The notes: generated from the sequence alone by a model not told the origin. A stretch of DNA of 52,831 bases from Polaribacter sp. (GCA_023254055.1 JALQYN010000033.1:1-52831); one strand, 5' to 3'; positions 31,745 to 41,058 are shown, counted from the stretch's first letter. A program made the numbers and translations.

Positions 31745-31780
31745 GGAATTTAGAATGATTCTAAAGAAGAAAAATGGCTA

Positions 31781-32461
31781 TTATTTACGATTATATTCCT
31801 CTTTTAACATAGCAATATCTGCAATCACTTTTTTCATGTCTTCTTTTTCAGTTCCGTCATAATACCCTCGTATTCTTCTGTCTTTATCTACCAATACAAA
31901 TTGTTCTGTATGGATAAAATCGTTTTCGTCTCCGTTTCCTTCATCCAACACAGCAAAATAACTTTTACGAGCTAATTCATAAATGTGTTTTTTAGGGCCT
32001 GTTGTTACATTCCATTTTCCATCAATTACCCCTTTTTTTTCTGCATAGGCTTTTAAAACCGGGACACTATCCATCACCGGAGTTACTGAATGAGATAAGA
32101 ACATAATGTCAGTATCGTCTTTATAATACGCCTGTAATTCGTTCATGTTATAAGCCATGGCAATACAGATGGTTTTGCAGCGTGTAAAAAAGAAATCGGC
32201 AATATAAATTTTGTCTTTATAGGTAGCATTGGTAATGGTATCTCCATTCTGATTTATCAAACTAAAATCTGCTATTTTGTGGTTTTTTTGAATGTGTTTT
32301 ACAGAAGCATCTACCAATTTTGGATTTACATCTGATGGACTATAAATAGGCAACCTTTTATCAACAGATAATAAATTGTAAAAAACCGTTAGTGCAATTG
32401 CAGAAAAAACAGCAAAAATAATTAGGAAAGAAAGCGATTTTTTAACTGAAAAAAAACTCAT
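31781..32461 (-). CDS. SCO1/SenC family copper chaperone
   Basis: A 226-residue protein with an N-terminal membrane anchor (about 10-30) and a thioredoxin-like periplasmic domain. The copper-binding CxxxC is in FFFTRCKTICIAM, and the distal His is in DFIHTEQFVLVDKDRRIRGYYDG. SCO proteins deliver copper to the CuA centre of cytochrome c oxidase, which fits the heme A synthase at the window start. A TAATTTTG element at 32483-32490 lies upstream on the minus strand. Confidence 0.9.
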   Translation of the reverse strand: MSFFSVKKSLSFLIIFAVFSAIALTVFYNLLSVDKRLPIYSPSDVNPKLVDASVKHIQKNHKIADFSLINQNGDTITNATYKDKIYIADFFFTRCKTICIAMAYNMNELQAYYKDDTDIMFLSHSVTPVMDSVPVLKAYAEKKGVIDGKWNVTTGPKKHIYELARKSYFAVLDEGNGDENDFIHTEQFVLVDKDRRIRGYYDGTEKEDMKKVIADIAMLKEEYNRK

Positions 32462-32482
32462 TATCGGCGTATTTTAGGTTTA

Positions 32483-32490
32483 CAAAATTA
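32483..32490 (-). promoter_or_regulatory. Probable -7 element (TAATTTTG) for the SCO gene
   Basis: A minus-strand TAnnTTTG match 22 bp before the ATG. Confidence 0.42.
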
Positions 32491-32596
32491 CGTGATATTC
32501 TACTTAATTTAAAGCGAAATCCGAGAATTTAAAATAAAACTTTGTTAAAAAAAGGAAATGCGCTCAAATCTTATTTTAGAACTCTTATTAAAAACG

Positions 32597-32604
32597 TACA
32601 TTTG
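32597..32604 (+). promoter_or_regulatory. Probable -7 element (TACATTTG) for rseP
   Basis: TACATTTG lies 28 bp before the rseP ATG. The -33 region (TTTTAG near 32574) is only a partial match. Confidence 0.5.
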
Positions 32605-32631
32605 TCCGGTTAAAAAAAGAAATAAGACTAC

Positions 32632-33981
32632 ATGGAAATATTAATTAAAGCATCTCAATTCATACTTAGTTTATCCTTATTAATTGTTTTACATGAATTA
32701 GGACACTTTATACCGGCAAAAATATTTAAAACAAGAGTAGAGAAATTCTACTTATTTTTTGATTATAAATTTTCTCTTTTTAAAAAGAAAGTTGGAGATA
32801 CTGTATACGGAATTGGATGGATCCCACTTGGTGGATATGTAAAAATATCTGGAATGATTGATGAAAGTATGGATACTGAGCAAATGGCCTTGCCAGCTCA
32901 ACCATGGGAATTTAGATCTAAACCTGCTTGGCAACGTTTAATAATTATGCTTGGTGGTGTAATTGTAAACTTTATCTTAGGTATTTTCATTTACATCATG
33001 CTAATGTATGCTTATGGCGAAAACTTTTTGCCAAATAAAAATGTAAAAGGTGGGGTTTGGGTGCAGGATTCTTTAGGAACTTCTTTAGGCTTAAAAACAG
33101 GGGATAAAGTTTTATCAATTGATGGTCAAGAAATAAGAAAGTTTAGCAATTTACCCATCGAGTTTATTAATGGAAATACTTATACTATTGAAAGAAATGG
33201 TGAGGTTATAAAAAAGGAAATTCCGGTTGACTTTATTTCTAAATTAATTGAAAGAGGTAAAAACGAAGGGTCTTTTATTTTACCTAGATATCCTTTTATG
33301 ATAGGTCAAATTTCTAAAGATTCTCCTAATGTAAATGGCGAATTGAAAGTAAGAGATATTGTTGTTGGAATCAATGGAACGCCAATTACTTATTATGATG
33401 AAGCAGAAGCTGTTCTTGGAAATTATAAAAATCAAGTGATTTCTCTATCTGTAAGAAGAGGAAATGAACTCAAAGATATTAAAGTAAAAACAACCGATAA
33501 AGGAACTATTGGTGTTGCTTTGGCAAATTTATCTGTATCCGATATTTCTAAATTAGGGTACTATGATTTAGAGAATATTCAATATTCGTTTGCGGAAGCA
33601 ATTCCTGCAGGCTTACATAAATCTTGGAGTACGCTTTCTGGTTATGTAAAACAATTAAAGAAAATATTCAACCCAAATACAGGAGCCTATAAAGGTTTAG
33701 GGGGGTTTATTTCGATCGGAAGTATTTTCCCATCAGAGTTTAGCTGGCAAACATTTTGGAACATTACAGCATTCTTATCAATCATGTTAGGGTTTATGAA
33801 TTTATTACCAATTCCTGCGTTAGATGGTGGTCATGTTGTGTTTACACTTTGGGAAATGATTACAGGCAAGAAACCTGGAGACAAGTTTTTAGAATATGCA
33901 CAAATTGTAGGATTCGTTTTATTAATTACTTTGCTTTTGTTTGCAAACGGAAACGACATCTATAGATGGCTCTTTAAATAA
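32632..33981 (+). CDS. rseP: RseP-type site-2 intramembrane metalloprotease
   Basis: A 449-residue protease with four membrane helices. The zinc site is HELGH (21-25) in helix 1 and LDGGH near residue 395. Two PDZ-like regions lie between them (about 130-200 and 215-290). S2P enzymes cut anti-sigma factors or signal peptides in the membrane. The target here is unknown; in E. coli it is RseA. The gene ends at a strong terminator. Confidence 0.93.
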   Translation: MEILIKASQFILSLSLLIVLHELGHFIPAKIFKTRVEKFYLFFDYKFSLFKKKVGDTVYGIGWIPLGGYVKISGMIDESMDTEQMALPAQPWEFRSKPAWQRLIIMLGGVIVNFILGIFIYIMLMYAYGENFLPNKNVKGGVWVQDSLGTSLGLKTGDKVLSIDGQEIRKFSNLPIEFINGNTYTIERNGEVIKKEIPVDFISKLIERGKNEGSFILPRYPFMIGQISKDSPNVNGELKVRDIVVGINGTPITYYDEAEAVLGNYKNQVISLSVRRGNELKDIKVKTTDKGTIGVALANLSVSDISKLGYYDLENIQYSFAEAIPAGLHKSWSTLSGYVKQLKKIFNPNTGAYKGLGGFISIGSIFPSEFSWQTFWNITAFLSIMLGFMNLLPIPALDGGHVVFTLWEMITGKKPGDKFLEYAQIVGFVLLITLLLFANGNDIYRWLFK

Positions 33982-34002
33982 TTAAAAACAGTATATAGAA
34001 TA

Positions 34003-34034
34003 AAAAAAGCTCTTGATTTCTCAAGAGCTTTTTT
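34003..34034. terminator. Bidirectional terminator between rseP and the 53-residue zinc ribbon gene
   Basis: The 14-bp arms starting AAAAAAGCTCTTGA and ending TCAAGAGCTTTTTT enclose a TTTC loop. It can act on both strands. Confidence 0.85.
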
Positions 34035-34037
34035 TGT

Positions 34038-34199
34038 TTAATACTTTATCTTTAAAGTAAAGTTAAATAATGAATTCCAAGTATAATATTGATTACACTT
34101 ATCACAAGCATAGGTGGTAAACCCTGGTAGAATCTTGATAACTCCTCTGCTTTTCATTTTATGATTCGATTTTGACTTGCATCTAGGGCATGCTTTCAT
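34038..34199 (-). CDS. 53-residue zinc-ribbon protein
   Basis: The small frame starts MKACPRCKSKSNHK and has a second knuckle YACDKCNQYY. The two CxxC pairs about 28 residues apart look like a complete zinc ribbon. The remainder is basic and hydrophobic. It is not assigned to a family. It starts 18 bp after the TonB receptor stop on the same strand, so it is probably cotranscribed with that receptor, and it ends at the terminator at 34003-34034. Confidence 0.68.
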   Translation of the reverse strand: MKACPRCKSKSNHKMKSRGVIKILPGFTTYACDKCNQYYTWNSLFNFTLKIKY

Positions 34200-34216
34200 A
34201 ATATAATTATTAGGGG

Positions 34217-36037
34217 TTAAAAATTATATTTCAAATCTACTAAAAAATTACTTTTTGGCATCGGTACTAAATTGGTTTCTGTATAAACAGTATCAAAAAT
34301 ATTATTTCCAATAAGCGATACATCAAAAGAATTTAATTTTAAAGTAAGCATCAAATCTACAATACCATAACTTTCTCCTGTAGATCTTTCAGAAAATTTA
34401 TATACAATGCTCTGACTTACATTTTGAAAGAATTGAGATCTAAATGTAGAAGTGAAATGATGTTTTAAAGAATTGATCGAATATCTAGAAAAATTGGCTT
34501 TTACAGAAGCTAAGTTTTCATCTAAATACGTATATCCAAAAGAAAGGTTTTGTGTAAAATCTTTTACTTTATAACGAAACGAACCGTTAAACTCAATTCC
34601 AAATGAATTCAAATCTTGAATGTTGGTTGCCTGCCATTTATCGTTGGCATTTGCTTTAACGTAATCTATTAAGTTGTTAGAATTTCTGTTAAATACAGCT
34701 GTAGAAAAATTGATTTTTGACGATATATATTTAATCCCTACTTCTTCTGAAATTGCTTCTTCCGGATTCAAGTTTGCATTTCCCAAGGTTGTTGGGTCAC
34801 TATAAAACAAGTCCGTATACGTCGGAATTCTATAGGTATATCCTGCATTCGCATATACTTTAAAATGATCACTTATTGCATATCCAATATCAATTCCGGG
34901 AAATGCATGAAATTTAAAATCTGAAAAATAATTTACAGCCACTCCTGGCGTAATATCCATTTTATCATTCAATAATTTAAAGCGATGTTCTAAAAATAAG
35001 TTTGCCATAAACCGATCTCTAGACCCTAAATTATTACTCGTTAAAAATACTTTTGCAATATCAATTCCAAAACCCGTAACACCTAAAGAAGAGTTGTACG
35101 ATGCATTTAACTCGGCTCCTACTTTATTAGAAATATGTAAATTTCTATAGACTGAAGGATTGTTACGAATAAAAACATACATATCTTGGTTTCGTTTCCA
35201 ATACAAACGTGGTTTTAACGTCAGTCTATTATTTTTAATAGTTGTTGATAAACCTACCAAACTAGATTGCGTTTCTTCGTATTGGTTTATTGCTGTTGGT
35301 GAAGCGTAAAATCCGTTTGCTCCAAAATCTCTTTCTGTGAAATATCCAATAAAATCGATTGGAGTATTGTTTTTATTAAAGGTGTTTTTTATAAAATAAT
35401 TCTGGTTTTTAAAATCTGTATTGTGTCTATATCCGTCTGATGAATTTAAAGATGCATGCACAATAATCGAACTGTTTTCAAGGTTTTTACCAACAGTAAT
35501 ACTCCCGTTTTTCTGACCAAATGAACCTGCTTGAATTCCTGCCGAATTTACATTATCCGCAGATTTTTTGGTAACAATATTAATCGCTCCGGTAAACGCG
35601 TTTTGCCCAAAAATACGTGCTGCTGCTCCTTTAATGATTTCAATACGTTCAATAACATCTAGCGGCAACGCCATATTCATCGTATGATGACCTGTTTGTG
35701 GATCTTCAACTTTAATACCGTCAATCAACAACAACGTTTGATCAAAACTACCACCACGAATGTATAAGTCGGCTTGCATTCCACTTACCCCTCTTCTTCG
35801 CATATCTACACCTGCAACTTGTTGCAATAAATCTGTAATATTTGTAACTGCACTTTGTTGTATCTGCTTAGAAGTAATTACTTGAATTGTTCGCGAGTTT
35901 TCTTTAAATGGAATGTCTATTCTACTAGAAGAAATTACAACAGTATCTAACTCAAAAACGGTATCTTTTTTTTGAGAAAAAGTGTAACTCGTTAATAACA
36001 AAGCGATTCCTATACTAATCTGTTTTTTAATGCTCAT
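34217..36037 (-). CDS. TonB-dependent outer-membrane receptor (BtuB-like size class)
   Basis: A 606-residue receptor with a signal peptide (about 1-21) and a plug domain (about 40-160: ISSSRIDIPFKENSRTIQVI, LLQQVAGVDMRRRG, YIRGGSFDQTLLLIDGIKVEDPQTG, GAARIFGQNAFTGAINIVTKK). A 22-strand-type barrel follows, ending in DLKYNF. The size resembles BtuB/cobalamin or small-siderophore receptors, but no substrate gene lies next to it. A TACTTTTG element at 36057-36064 lies upstream on the minus strand. Confidence 0.9.
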   Translation of the reverse strand: MSIKKQISIGIALLLTSYTFSQKKDTVFELDTVVISSSRIDIPFKENSRTIQVITSKQIQQSAVTNITDLLQQVAGVDMRRRGVSGMQADLYIRGGSFDQTLLLIDGIKVEDPQTGHHTMNMALPLDVIERIEIIKGAAARIFGQNAFTGAINIVTKKSADNVNSAGIQAGSFGQKNGSITVGKNLENSSIIVHASLNSSDGYRHNTDFKNQNYFIKNTFNKNNTPIDFIGYFTERDFGANGFYASPTAINQYEETQSSLVGLSTTIKNNRLTLKPRLYWKRNQDMYVFIRNNPSVYRNLHISNKVGAELNASYNSSLGVTGFGIDIAKVFLTSNNLGSRDRFMANLFLEHRFKLLNDKMDITPGVAVNYFSDFKFHAFPGIDIGYAISDHFKVYANAGYTYRIPTYTDLFYSDPTTLGNANLNPEEAISEEVGIKYISSKINFSTAVFNRNSNNLIDYVKANANDKWQATNIQDLNSFGIEFNGSFRYKVKDFTQNLSFGYTYLDENLASVKANFSRYSINSLKHHFTSTFRSQFFQNVSQSIVYKFSERSTGESYGIVDLMLTLKLNSFDVSLIGNNIFDTVYTETNLVPMPKSNFLVDLKYNF

Positions 36038-36056
36038 GCCAATGATTTTTCATCAG

Positions 36057-36064
36057 CAAAAGTA
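36057..36064 (-). promoter_or_regulatory. Probable -7 element (TACTTTTG) for the TonB receptor gene
   Basis: A minus-strand TAnnTTTG match 20 bp before the ATG. Confidence 0.42.
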
Positions 36065-36109
36065 AAAAAATAGCTGAGAGTATACGCTAAAAAATGTACT
36101 TTTATAGGT

Positions 36110-37369
36110 ATGTATGCTTTGGTAGATTGTAATAATTTTTATGCTTCTTGCGAACGGGTTTTTAACCCGAATTTGCAAAAAAAACCTGTTGCTATTCTGA
36201 GTAATAACGATGGTTGTGTCATTTCTATGAGTGATGAGGCAAAGAAATTACAGCTCCCTTTTGGTGCACCAATTTTTAAATGGGAAAGCTTTTGCAAAGC
36301 AAATAACATCTCTGTGTTGTCTTCTAATTATCCGTTATACGGAGATATGAGTGCAAGAGTCATGAATATTTTAGCGCAATTTTCTCCAGATATAGAAGTC
36401 TATTCTATTGATGAGGCTTTTTTACAATTTAAAGGTTTTGACAACTACAATTTTACCGATTACGGAACGCAAATTAGAAACCGCATTTTACAATGGACAG
36501 GAATTCCGACTTCTGTTGGGTTTGCTCCAACAAAAGCATTGAGTAAGGTTGCCAATAAAATTGCGCGTAAGTTTCCGAAAGAAACAGGAGGGGTTTATGT
36601 AATTGATTCTGAAGAAAAGCGCATCAAAGCATTGAAATGGATTCCGTTAGAAAATGTATGGGGAATTGGAAGACGTTTAAACAAACGATTGCTAGAAAAA
36701 GGATGTAAAACTGCCTTTGATTTTATACAACTTTCTGATGCTTGGATCTTGAAAAATTTTTCGATTACAGAATGGCGTTTAAAAAAAGAGTTAGAAGGCA
36801 TTCCTAAAATTGCATTAGAAAATATTTCAAAATCAAAAAAAGCAATTGCAACAACACGAAGTTTTGAATATACATTTTCTGATATAGAAAACATCAAAGA
36901 ACGGATTTCTACTTTTGCTTCAAGATGTGCAGAAAAATTGAGAAAACAACATTCTAGCTGTCATATGCTTATTGTATTGTTAAGTAGTGATCGTCATAAA
37001 AAAGATACCGAGCAACACAGAGCAAGTAGAACTGTTGTTTTTCCGTATCCTACAGATTCTACTTTGGCAATTAGTAAAGCCGCAGTAAACACTGTAAGCA
37101 CCATGTTTAAAAAAGGTGTAAAATACAAACGCGCAGGTGTAATTGTTACTGGGTTGGTTCCTACAGACAATCATCAATTGGATTTATTTGTACACGAAAA
37201 TCCAAAGCATAAGCCTCTAATGTCTGCAATTGACACAATAAATCGTAGATTTAAATCAGATAAAATAAAGTTAGGAAATCAAGATTTAACTCGCACTTGG
37301 AAGATGCGTCAAGAGCGCTTATCTCCAAAATACACCACAAATATTAAGGATATTATTAGTGTCAAGTAA
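36110..37369 (+). CDS. umuC: Y-family DNA polymerase, UmuC
   Basis: Translesion polymerase catalytic subunit of 419 residues. The palm motifs are ALVDCNNFYASCERVF and VYSIDEAFLQF; the steric gate region FYASC is present; the HhH region has WGIGRRLNKRLLEKG; and the C-terminal little-finger/UmuC tail (TWKMRQERLSPKYTT) is complete. It is followed 11 bp later by a DUF2007 gene and then umuD, the reverse of the usual umuD-umuC order. No LexA-type operator was recognised upstream. Confidence 0.93.
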   Translation: MYALVDCNNFYASCERVFNPNLQKKPVAILSNNDGCVISMSDEAKKLQLPFGAPIFKWESFCKANNISVLSSNYPLYGDMSARVMNILAQFSPDIEVYSIDEAFLQFKGFDNYNFTDYGTQIRNRILQWTGIPTSVGFAPTKALSKVANKIARKFPKETGGVYVIDSEEKRIKALKWIPLENVWGIGRRLNKRLLEKGCKTAFDFIQLSDAWILKNFSITEWRLKKELEGIPKIALENISKSKKAIATTRSFEYTFSDIENIKERISTFASRCAEKLRKQHSSCHMLIVLLSSDRHKKDTEQHRASRTVVFPYPTDSTLAISKAAVNTVSTMFKKGVKYKRAGVIVTGLVPTDNHQLDLFVHENPKHKPLMSAIDTINRRFKSDKIKLGNQDLTRTWKMRQERLSPKYTTNIKDIISVK

Positions 37370-37380
37370 ATGAATATATC

Positions 37381-37764
37381 ATGAATGATAATTATAAAAT
37401 TTTAGCTGTCTTTGAGTATTCTGCAGAGGCAACTGTTACAAAATCGAAATTAGATTCTGAAGGACTACAAACAATGTTAATGGATGAAAAAACAATAGAT
37501 TCAGATCCATTAATAAGTAATGCTATTGGTGGTGTAAAATTATTAGTACATAAAAATGATTTTGAAAAAGCAGTGGGAATTTATAATACCATTAGAGCTT
37601 ATCAAAAAGACAAAAATGGTAATGCGCTATTTTGTCCAAAATGTAATTCTAGTAAAATTTTAGTAGCTCCTGCACATAGAAAAAACTTCTTTTTTATGTT
37701 GTTTCCTTTTTTTGAGGCAAGAAAATTAATTTGTAACGATTGTAAAATTATTTTTAAGAGATGA
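37381..37764 (+). CDS. DUF2007-domain protein with C-terminal zinc ribbon, between umuC and umuD
   Basis: A 127-residue protein. The N-terminal two-thirds resemble DUF2007 (putative signal-transducing domain: KILAVFEYSAEATVTKSKLDSEGL, GGVKLLVHKNDFEKA). The C-terminus has paired knuckles CPKCNSS and ICNDCK. It overlaps umuD by 4 bp (ATGA), so the two are translationally coupled. The tight position between the two Pol V subunits suggests a link with translesion synthesis, but that is inference. Confidence 0.75.
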   Translation: MNDNYKILAVFEYSAEATVTKSKLDSEGLQTMLMDEKTIDSDPLISNAIGGVKLLVHKNDFEKAVGIYNTIRAYQKDKNGNALFCPKCNSSKILVAPAHRKNFFFMLFPFFEARKLICNDCKIIFKR

Positions 37765-38195
37765 AAAAACCTAAAAACTTAACTTTTTTTACCCCTAAAG
37801 CTTCTACAACTAATGGTGCTGTTTTTATTGATATGACTATTTCTGCAGGATTTCCTTCTCCTGCAGATGATTTTAGAGAAACGAGAATTTCATTAGATGA
37901 AGAATTAATTCTAAATAAGGAAGCTACTTTTTTTGCTAAAGTTAGTGGACAATCTATGATTGGAGCTGGGTTAGAAGACAATGATTTATTAGTAATTGAC
38001 AGAAGTATTGAGCCAACAAATAATAAAATAGCTGTTTGTTTTTTGGATGGAGAATTTACCGTAAAACGGCTGCGCGTAGAAAATGACGAAGTTTGGTTGC
38101 AACCAGAAAACCCTGATTACCCAATAATTAAAATCACCGAAGAAAACAATTTTGTTATCTGGGGAATTGTAACCAATGTGATTAAAAAATTATAA
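37761..38195 (+). CDS. umuD: UmuD-like self-cleaving subunit of the translesion polymerase
   Basis: S24/LexA-like peptidase of 144 residues. The self-cleavage site is Ala29-Gly30 in ISAGFPSPADDF, the catalytic Ser65 is in SGQSM and the catalytic Lys102 is in GEFTVKRL. All three elements are in the UmuD positions. It has no DNA-binding domain, so it is UmuD rather than LexA. It is coupled to the DUF2007 gene by an ATGA overlap. Confidence 0.92.
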   Translation: MKKPKNLTFFTPKASTTNGAVFIDMTISAGFPSPADDFRETRISLDEELILNKEATFFAKVSGQSMIGAGLEDNDLLVIDRSIEPTNNKIAVCFLDGEFTVKRLRVENDEVWLQPENPDYPIIKITEENNFVIWGIVTNVIKKL

Positions 38196-38221
38196 AATCA
38201 TTCTTTTTTAATAATTTATTA

Positions 38222-38249
38222 TTGTTTATCAATAATTTTTATATCTTTG
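38222..38249 (+). promoter_or_regulatory. Promoter for the zinc-ribbon / DUF2975 / HTH set (TTG-N17-TATCTTTG)
   Basis: TTG at 38222-38224 and TATCTTTG at 38242-38249 have a 17-bp spacer and lie 19 bp before the next start codon. Confidence 0.62.
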
Positions 38250-38268
38250 CTGTATTAATTTATACAAT

Positions 38269-38478
38269 ATGGCAAATACACCTGTATCTAAACAACGAAC
38301 TATTAAAGGTCATAAACTATGCTGTACCATTTGCAAAAATGATACATTTTGGGAAAGAGAAACTTTAATGAACACCAAAACATTAACCTTCTTTAAACTA
38401 GATTGGCTCAACAAAAAAGCACTGAATTTAATCTGCGATAATTGTGGACATGTGCTTTGGTTTATGAATAAAAATTAA
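38269..38478 (+). CDS. 69-residue zinc-ribbon protein
   Basis: A small protein with CCTICKND near residue 19 and LICDNCGHVLWF near the C-terminus, giving two CxxC pairs of a zinc ribbon. The middle is basic. No named family was recognised. It is first in a short plus-strand set: a 5-bp gap to DUF2975, then the HTH gene. Confidence 0.7.
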   Translation: MANTPVSKQRTIKGHKLCCTICKNDTFWERETLMNTKTLTFFKLDWLNKKALNLICDNCGHVLWFMNKN

Positions 38479-38483
38479 AAATT

Positions 38484-38999
38484 ATGAAAACAGAAAAAAT
38501 TTTAAAAGTCATGAAGTTTTTTTCATGGTTAGCCTTTATCGGATTACTCATTAAATCGGGAACAATTCTAGTAACGTATCTAATAAGTATTGGAAATGCT
38601 GAGGCATCAAAAAACATTTTTGAAGGCATCAATTTATTAGAATACAGAAATTATAGTTTTATACAATACTCTTTTATCATTACCTATAAAATTCTGCTGT
38701 TTACTATTGAAGCTTATATTGCTTTTCTGGTCATTAAATTGCTTCAAAAATTAGATGTTAAACAGCCTTTTAATGCAAGCGTGCATTTACTAATGAAGCA
38801 AATAAGTTATGGCATTTTTTATTTATGGATTATAGCGCTTATACACAATGCACATGTTCAATTTTTAGCAAAGAGGTACAATTTTGAAATGGAATTATTT
38901 TCGAGTGATTTTATTTTCTTGTCAGGAATCATCTTTATCTTTGCGCAGATTGTAAAACGCGGAATTGACATTCAATCTGAAAATGAATTAACAATATAA
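38484..38999 (+). CDS. DUF2975 membrane protein
   Basis: A 171-residue protein with four predicted helices (about 10-33, 58-85, 103-125, 140-160). Length, helix spacing and the KLLQKLDVKQPFN loop fit DUF2975. Such genes are usually paired with a small Cro/CI-type regulator of the YozG type, which here follows 3 bp downstream. The function is unknown. Confidence 0.8.
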   Translation: MKTEKILKVMKFFSWLAFIGLLIKSGTILVTYLISIGNAEASKNIFEGINLLEYRNYSFIQYSFIITYKILLFTIEAYIAFLVIKLLQKLDVKQPFNASVHLLMKQISYGIFYLWIIALIHNAHVQFLAKRYNFEMELFSSDFIFLSGIIFIFAQIVKRGIDIQSENELTI

Positions 39000-39002
39000 C
39001 GT

Positions 39003-39209
39003 ATGGCAATCATAGTAAACTTAGATGTAATGCTTGCCAAACGAAAAATGAAAAGCAAAGATTTGGCAGAAATTATTGGAATTACAACTGCTAATTTATC
39101 TATCTTAAAATCGGGTAAAGCAAAAGCTATTCGTTTTTCTACGTTAGAAGCAATTTGTAAAGCGTTAGATTGCCAACCATCAGATATTCTAGAATATGTA
39201 AATGATTGA
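39003..39209 (+). CDS. Cro/CI (YozG-type) helix-turn-helix regulator
   Basis: A 68-residue HTH protein: MLAKRKMKSKDLAEIIGITTANLSILKSGKAKAI then FSTLEAICKALDCQPSDILEY. This is the classic small XRE fold of the type that partners DUF2975. It probably regulates its own operon. The stop lies 46 bp before the chosen start of the M61 peptidase. Confidence 0.88.
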   Translation: MAIIVNLDVMLAKRKMKSKDLAEIIGITTANLSILKSGKAKAIRFSTLEAICKALDCQPSDILEYVND

Positions 39210-39255
39210 TAGATTTTATGTAGTTTTGAAAAAAACTATTTTAAATCTTAGAACA

Positions 39256-41058
39256 ATGCGTTTACAACTTTTTAAAACCTTAGTCTTATCACTTTTTATT
39301 TCAACAATAAGCAATGCTCAAAGCTATATCAAATACGATGTTTCTTTTCCCAATGCAGTGCATCACGAAGCTGAAATTAAAGTTTCTTTTACAAAAATTA
39401 AGAGCGGTAAATTTTCTTTTAGAATGAGTAGAACTTCTCCAGGAAGATATGCCATTCACGAGTTTGCTAAAAATGTGTACAATGTAAAAGCTACCAATAG
39501 CAAAGGAGAATCTTTAGAAATTACAAGACCAAATCCATATCAATGGGATGTAGACAATCATGACGGAACTGTAATTGTTACGTATACCTTATTTGCAAAT
39601 CGTGGAGGAGGAACCTATGCCCAAATTGACGAAACTCATGCGCACTTAAACATTCCTGCTACATTTATGTTTGCACCTTCTTTAAAAGAAACACCTATTC
39701 AAATTACTTTTAATCCAAGAAAAGACTGGAAAATTGCAACCCAATTAAAACCAATGTTTGACACTACGTATTATGCTCCAGATTTGCAGTATTTTATGGA
39801 TAGTCCAACAGAGTTGAGTAACCATATGGTGCGTTCTTTTGAAGTTGAATCAAACGGAGAAAAATTAAAACTAAAATTAGCTTTACACAATATTGGCACC
39901 GAAGCAGAAGCAGATGAGTATTTTGAGAGTGTGAAGAAAGTTGTATTGCAACAAATGGCTGTTTTTGGAGAGTTACCAAAGTATGATTATGGCGAATACG
40001 TTTTCTTAGCTTGTTATGTACCAAATGCAAGTGGAGACGGAATGGAGCATAGAAATTCAACTGTTATTACCAGCACAAGAACGTTGGCAAATGGCGGAAT
40101 GAAAGGTAATATTGGAACGGTATCTCATGAGTTTTTTCATTCATGGAATGTAGAGCGAATTAGACCACAATCTTTAGAGCCTTTTGATTTTGAAGAAGCA
40201 AATATGAGTGGCGAACTGTGGTTTGCAGAAGGTTTTACCAGTTATTATACCAATTTGTTTTTAACCAGAGCAGGTTTAATGTCTCATGAAAGCTATATCA
40301 ATAGCTTAAACGGAACTTTTAACTATGTATGGAATTCTCCAGGAAGATCTTTTTTTAATCCGATAGAAATGAGTTACCAGGCTCCATTTGTAGATGCTGC
40401 AACTTCGGTAGACCCCGTAAATAGAGAAAATACATTTATTTCTTATTATTCTTACGGAAGTGCTTTAGGATTGGCATTAGACTTGGCTTTACGTAATGAG
40501 AAAGGAGATTTAACCTTAGATGGTTTCATGAAATCGGTATGGAAAACTCATGGAAAAAAAGAGAAACCATATACGGTTGATGATTTAAATAAAGCATTAA
40601 ACAAATATGCAGGGAAATTATTTGGAGATTATTTCTTCTCTAGTTTTATCTATAAAAGTGCTATGCCAAATTATGAGCCTTTATTTAAAAGGGTTGGTGT
40701 TGTTTTAAAACAGGATAGCAAAAAAGTATTTTTTGGCGCTTATACATCAAATGGTGTTGTAGGTAATAACCCACAAATTGGAAGTCCGGCTTATAAAGCA
40801 GGTCTTAATGCAAAAGATAAAATTGTTGCTATTGATAATCATGTTGTTGGTAGTAGAAATTCTGTAAATGCAATTCTAGCAAACTATAAAATTGGAGATG
40901 AAATTACCATTCAATTTAGTAGATATAATCAATTGAGAACTGTAAAAACAAAATTGATTAAAGATCCTAGCTATAGCATTATGACTTTTGAAAAAGCTGG
41001 GTTAGAAGTAACTCCAGAAATGCTGAAAAACAGAAAAGAATGGTTAGATAAAAAATAA
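39256..41058 (+). CDS. M61-family metallopeptidase with PDZ domain
   Basis: About 600 residues with a signal peptide (MRLQLFKTLVLSLFISTISNAQ). An N-terminal beta domain leads to the M61 catalytic domain with HEFFHSWN and the downstream glutamate in WFAEGFTSYY. A C-terminal PDZ domain (about residues 490-580, IGSPAYKAGLNAKDKIVAI) is present. M61 enzymes are glycyl-aminopeptidase-like. The ATG at 39256 is chosen because it begins the signal peptide; an in-frame ATG at 39202 overlaps the HTH gene. Confidence 0.88.
   Translation: MRLQLFKTLVLSLFISTISNAQSYIKYDVSFPNAVHHEAEIKVSFTKIKSGKFSFRMSRTSPGRYAIHEFAKNVYNVKATNSKGESLEITRPNPYQWDVDNHDGTVIVTYTLFANRGGGTYAQIDETHAHLNIPATFMFAPSLKETPIQITFNPRKDWKIATQLKPMFDTTYYAPDLQYFMDSPTELSNHMVRSFEVESNGEKLKLKLALHNIGTEAEADEYFESVKKVVLQQMAVFGELPKYDYGEYVFLACYVPNASGDGMEHRNSTVITSTRTLANGGMKGNIGTVSHEFFHSWNVERIRPQSLEPFDFEEANMSGELWFAEGFTSYYTNLFLTRAGLMSHESYINSLNGTFNYVWNSPGRSFFNPIEMSYQAPFVDAATSVDPVNRENTFISYYSYGSALGLALDLALRNEKGDLTLDGFMKSVWKTHGKKEKPYTVDDLNKALNKYAGKLFGDYFFSSFIYKSAMPNYEPLFKRVGVVLKQDSKKVFFGAYTSNGVVGNNPQIGSPAYKAGLNAKDKIVAIDNHVVGSRNSVNAILANYKIGDEITIQFSRYNQLRTVKTKLIKDPSYSIMTFEKAGLEVTPEMLKNRKEWLDKK

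Noticed and set aside
37978-38030. UmuD gene as a LexA repressor
   Set aside because: The protein has no N-terminal DNA-binding domain and lies with umuC.
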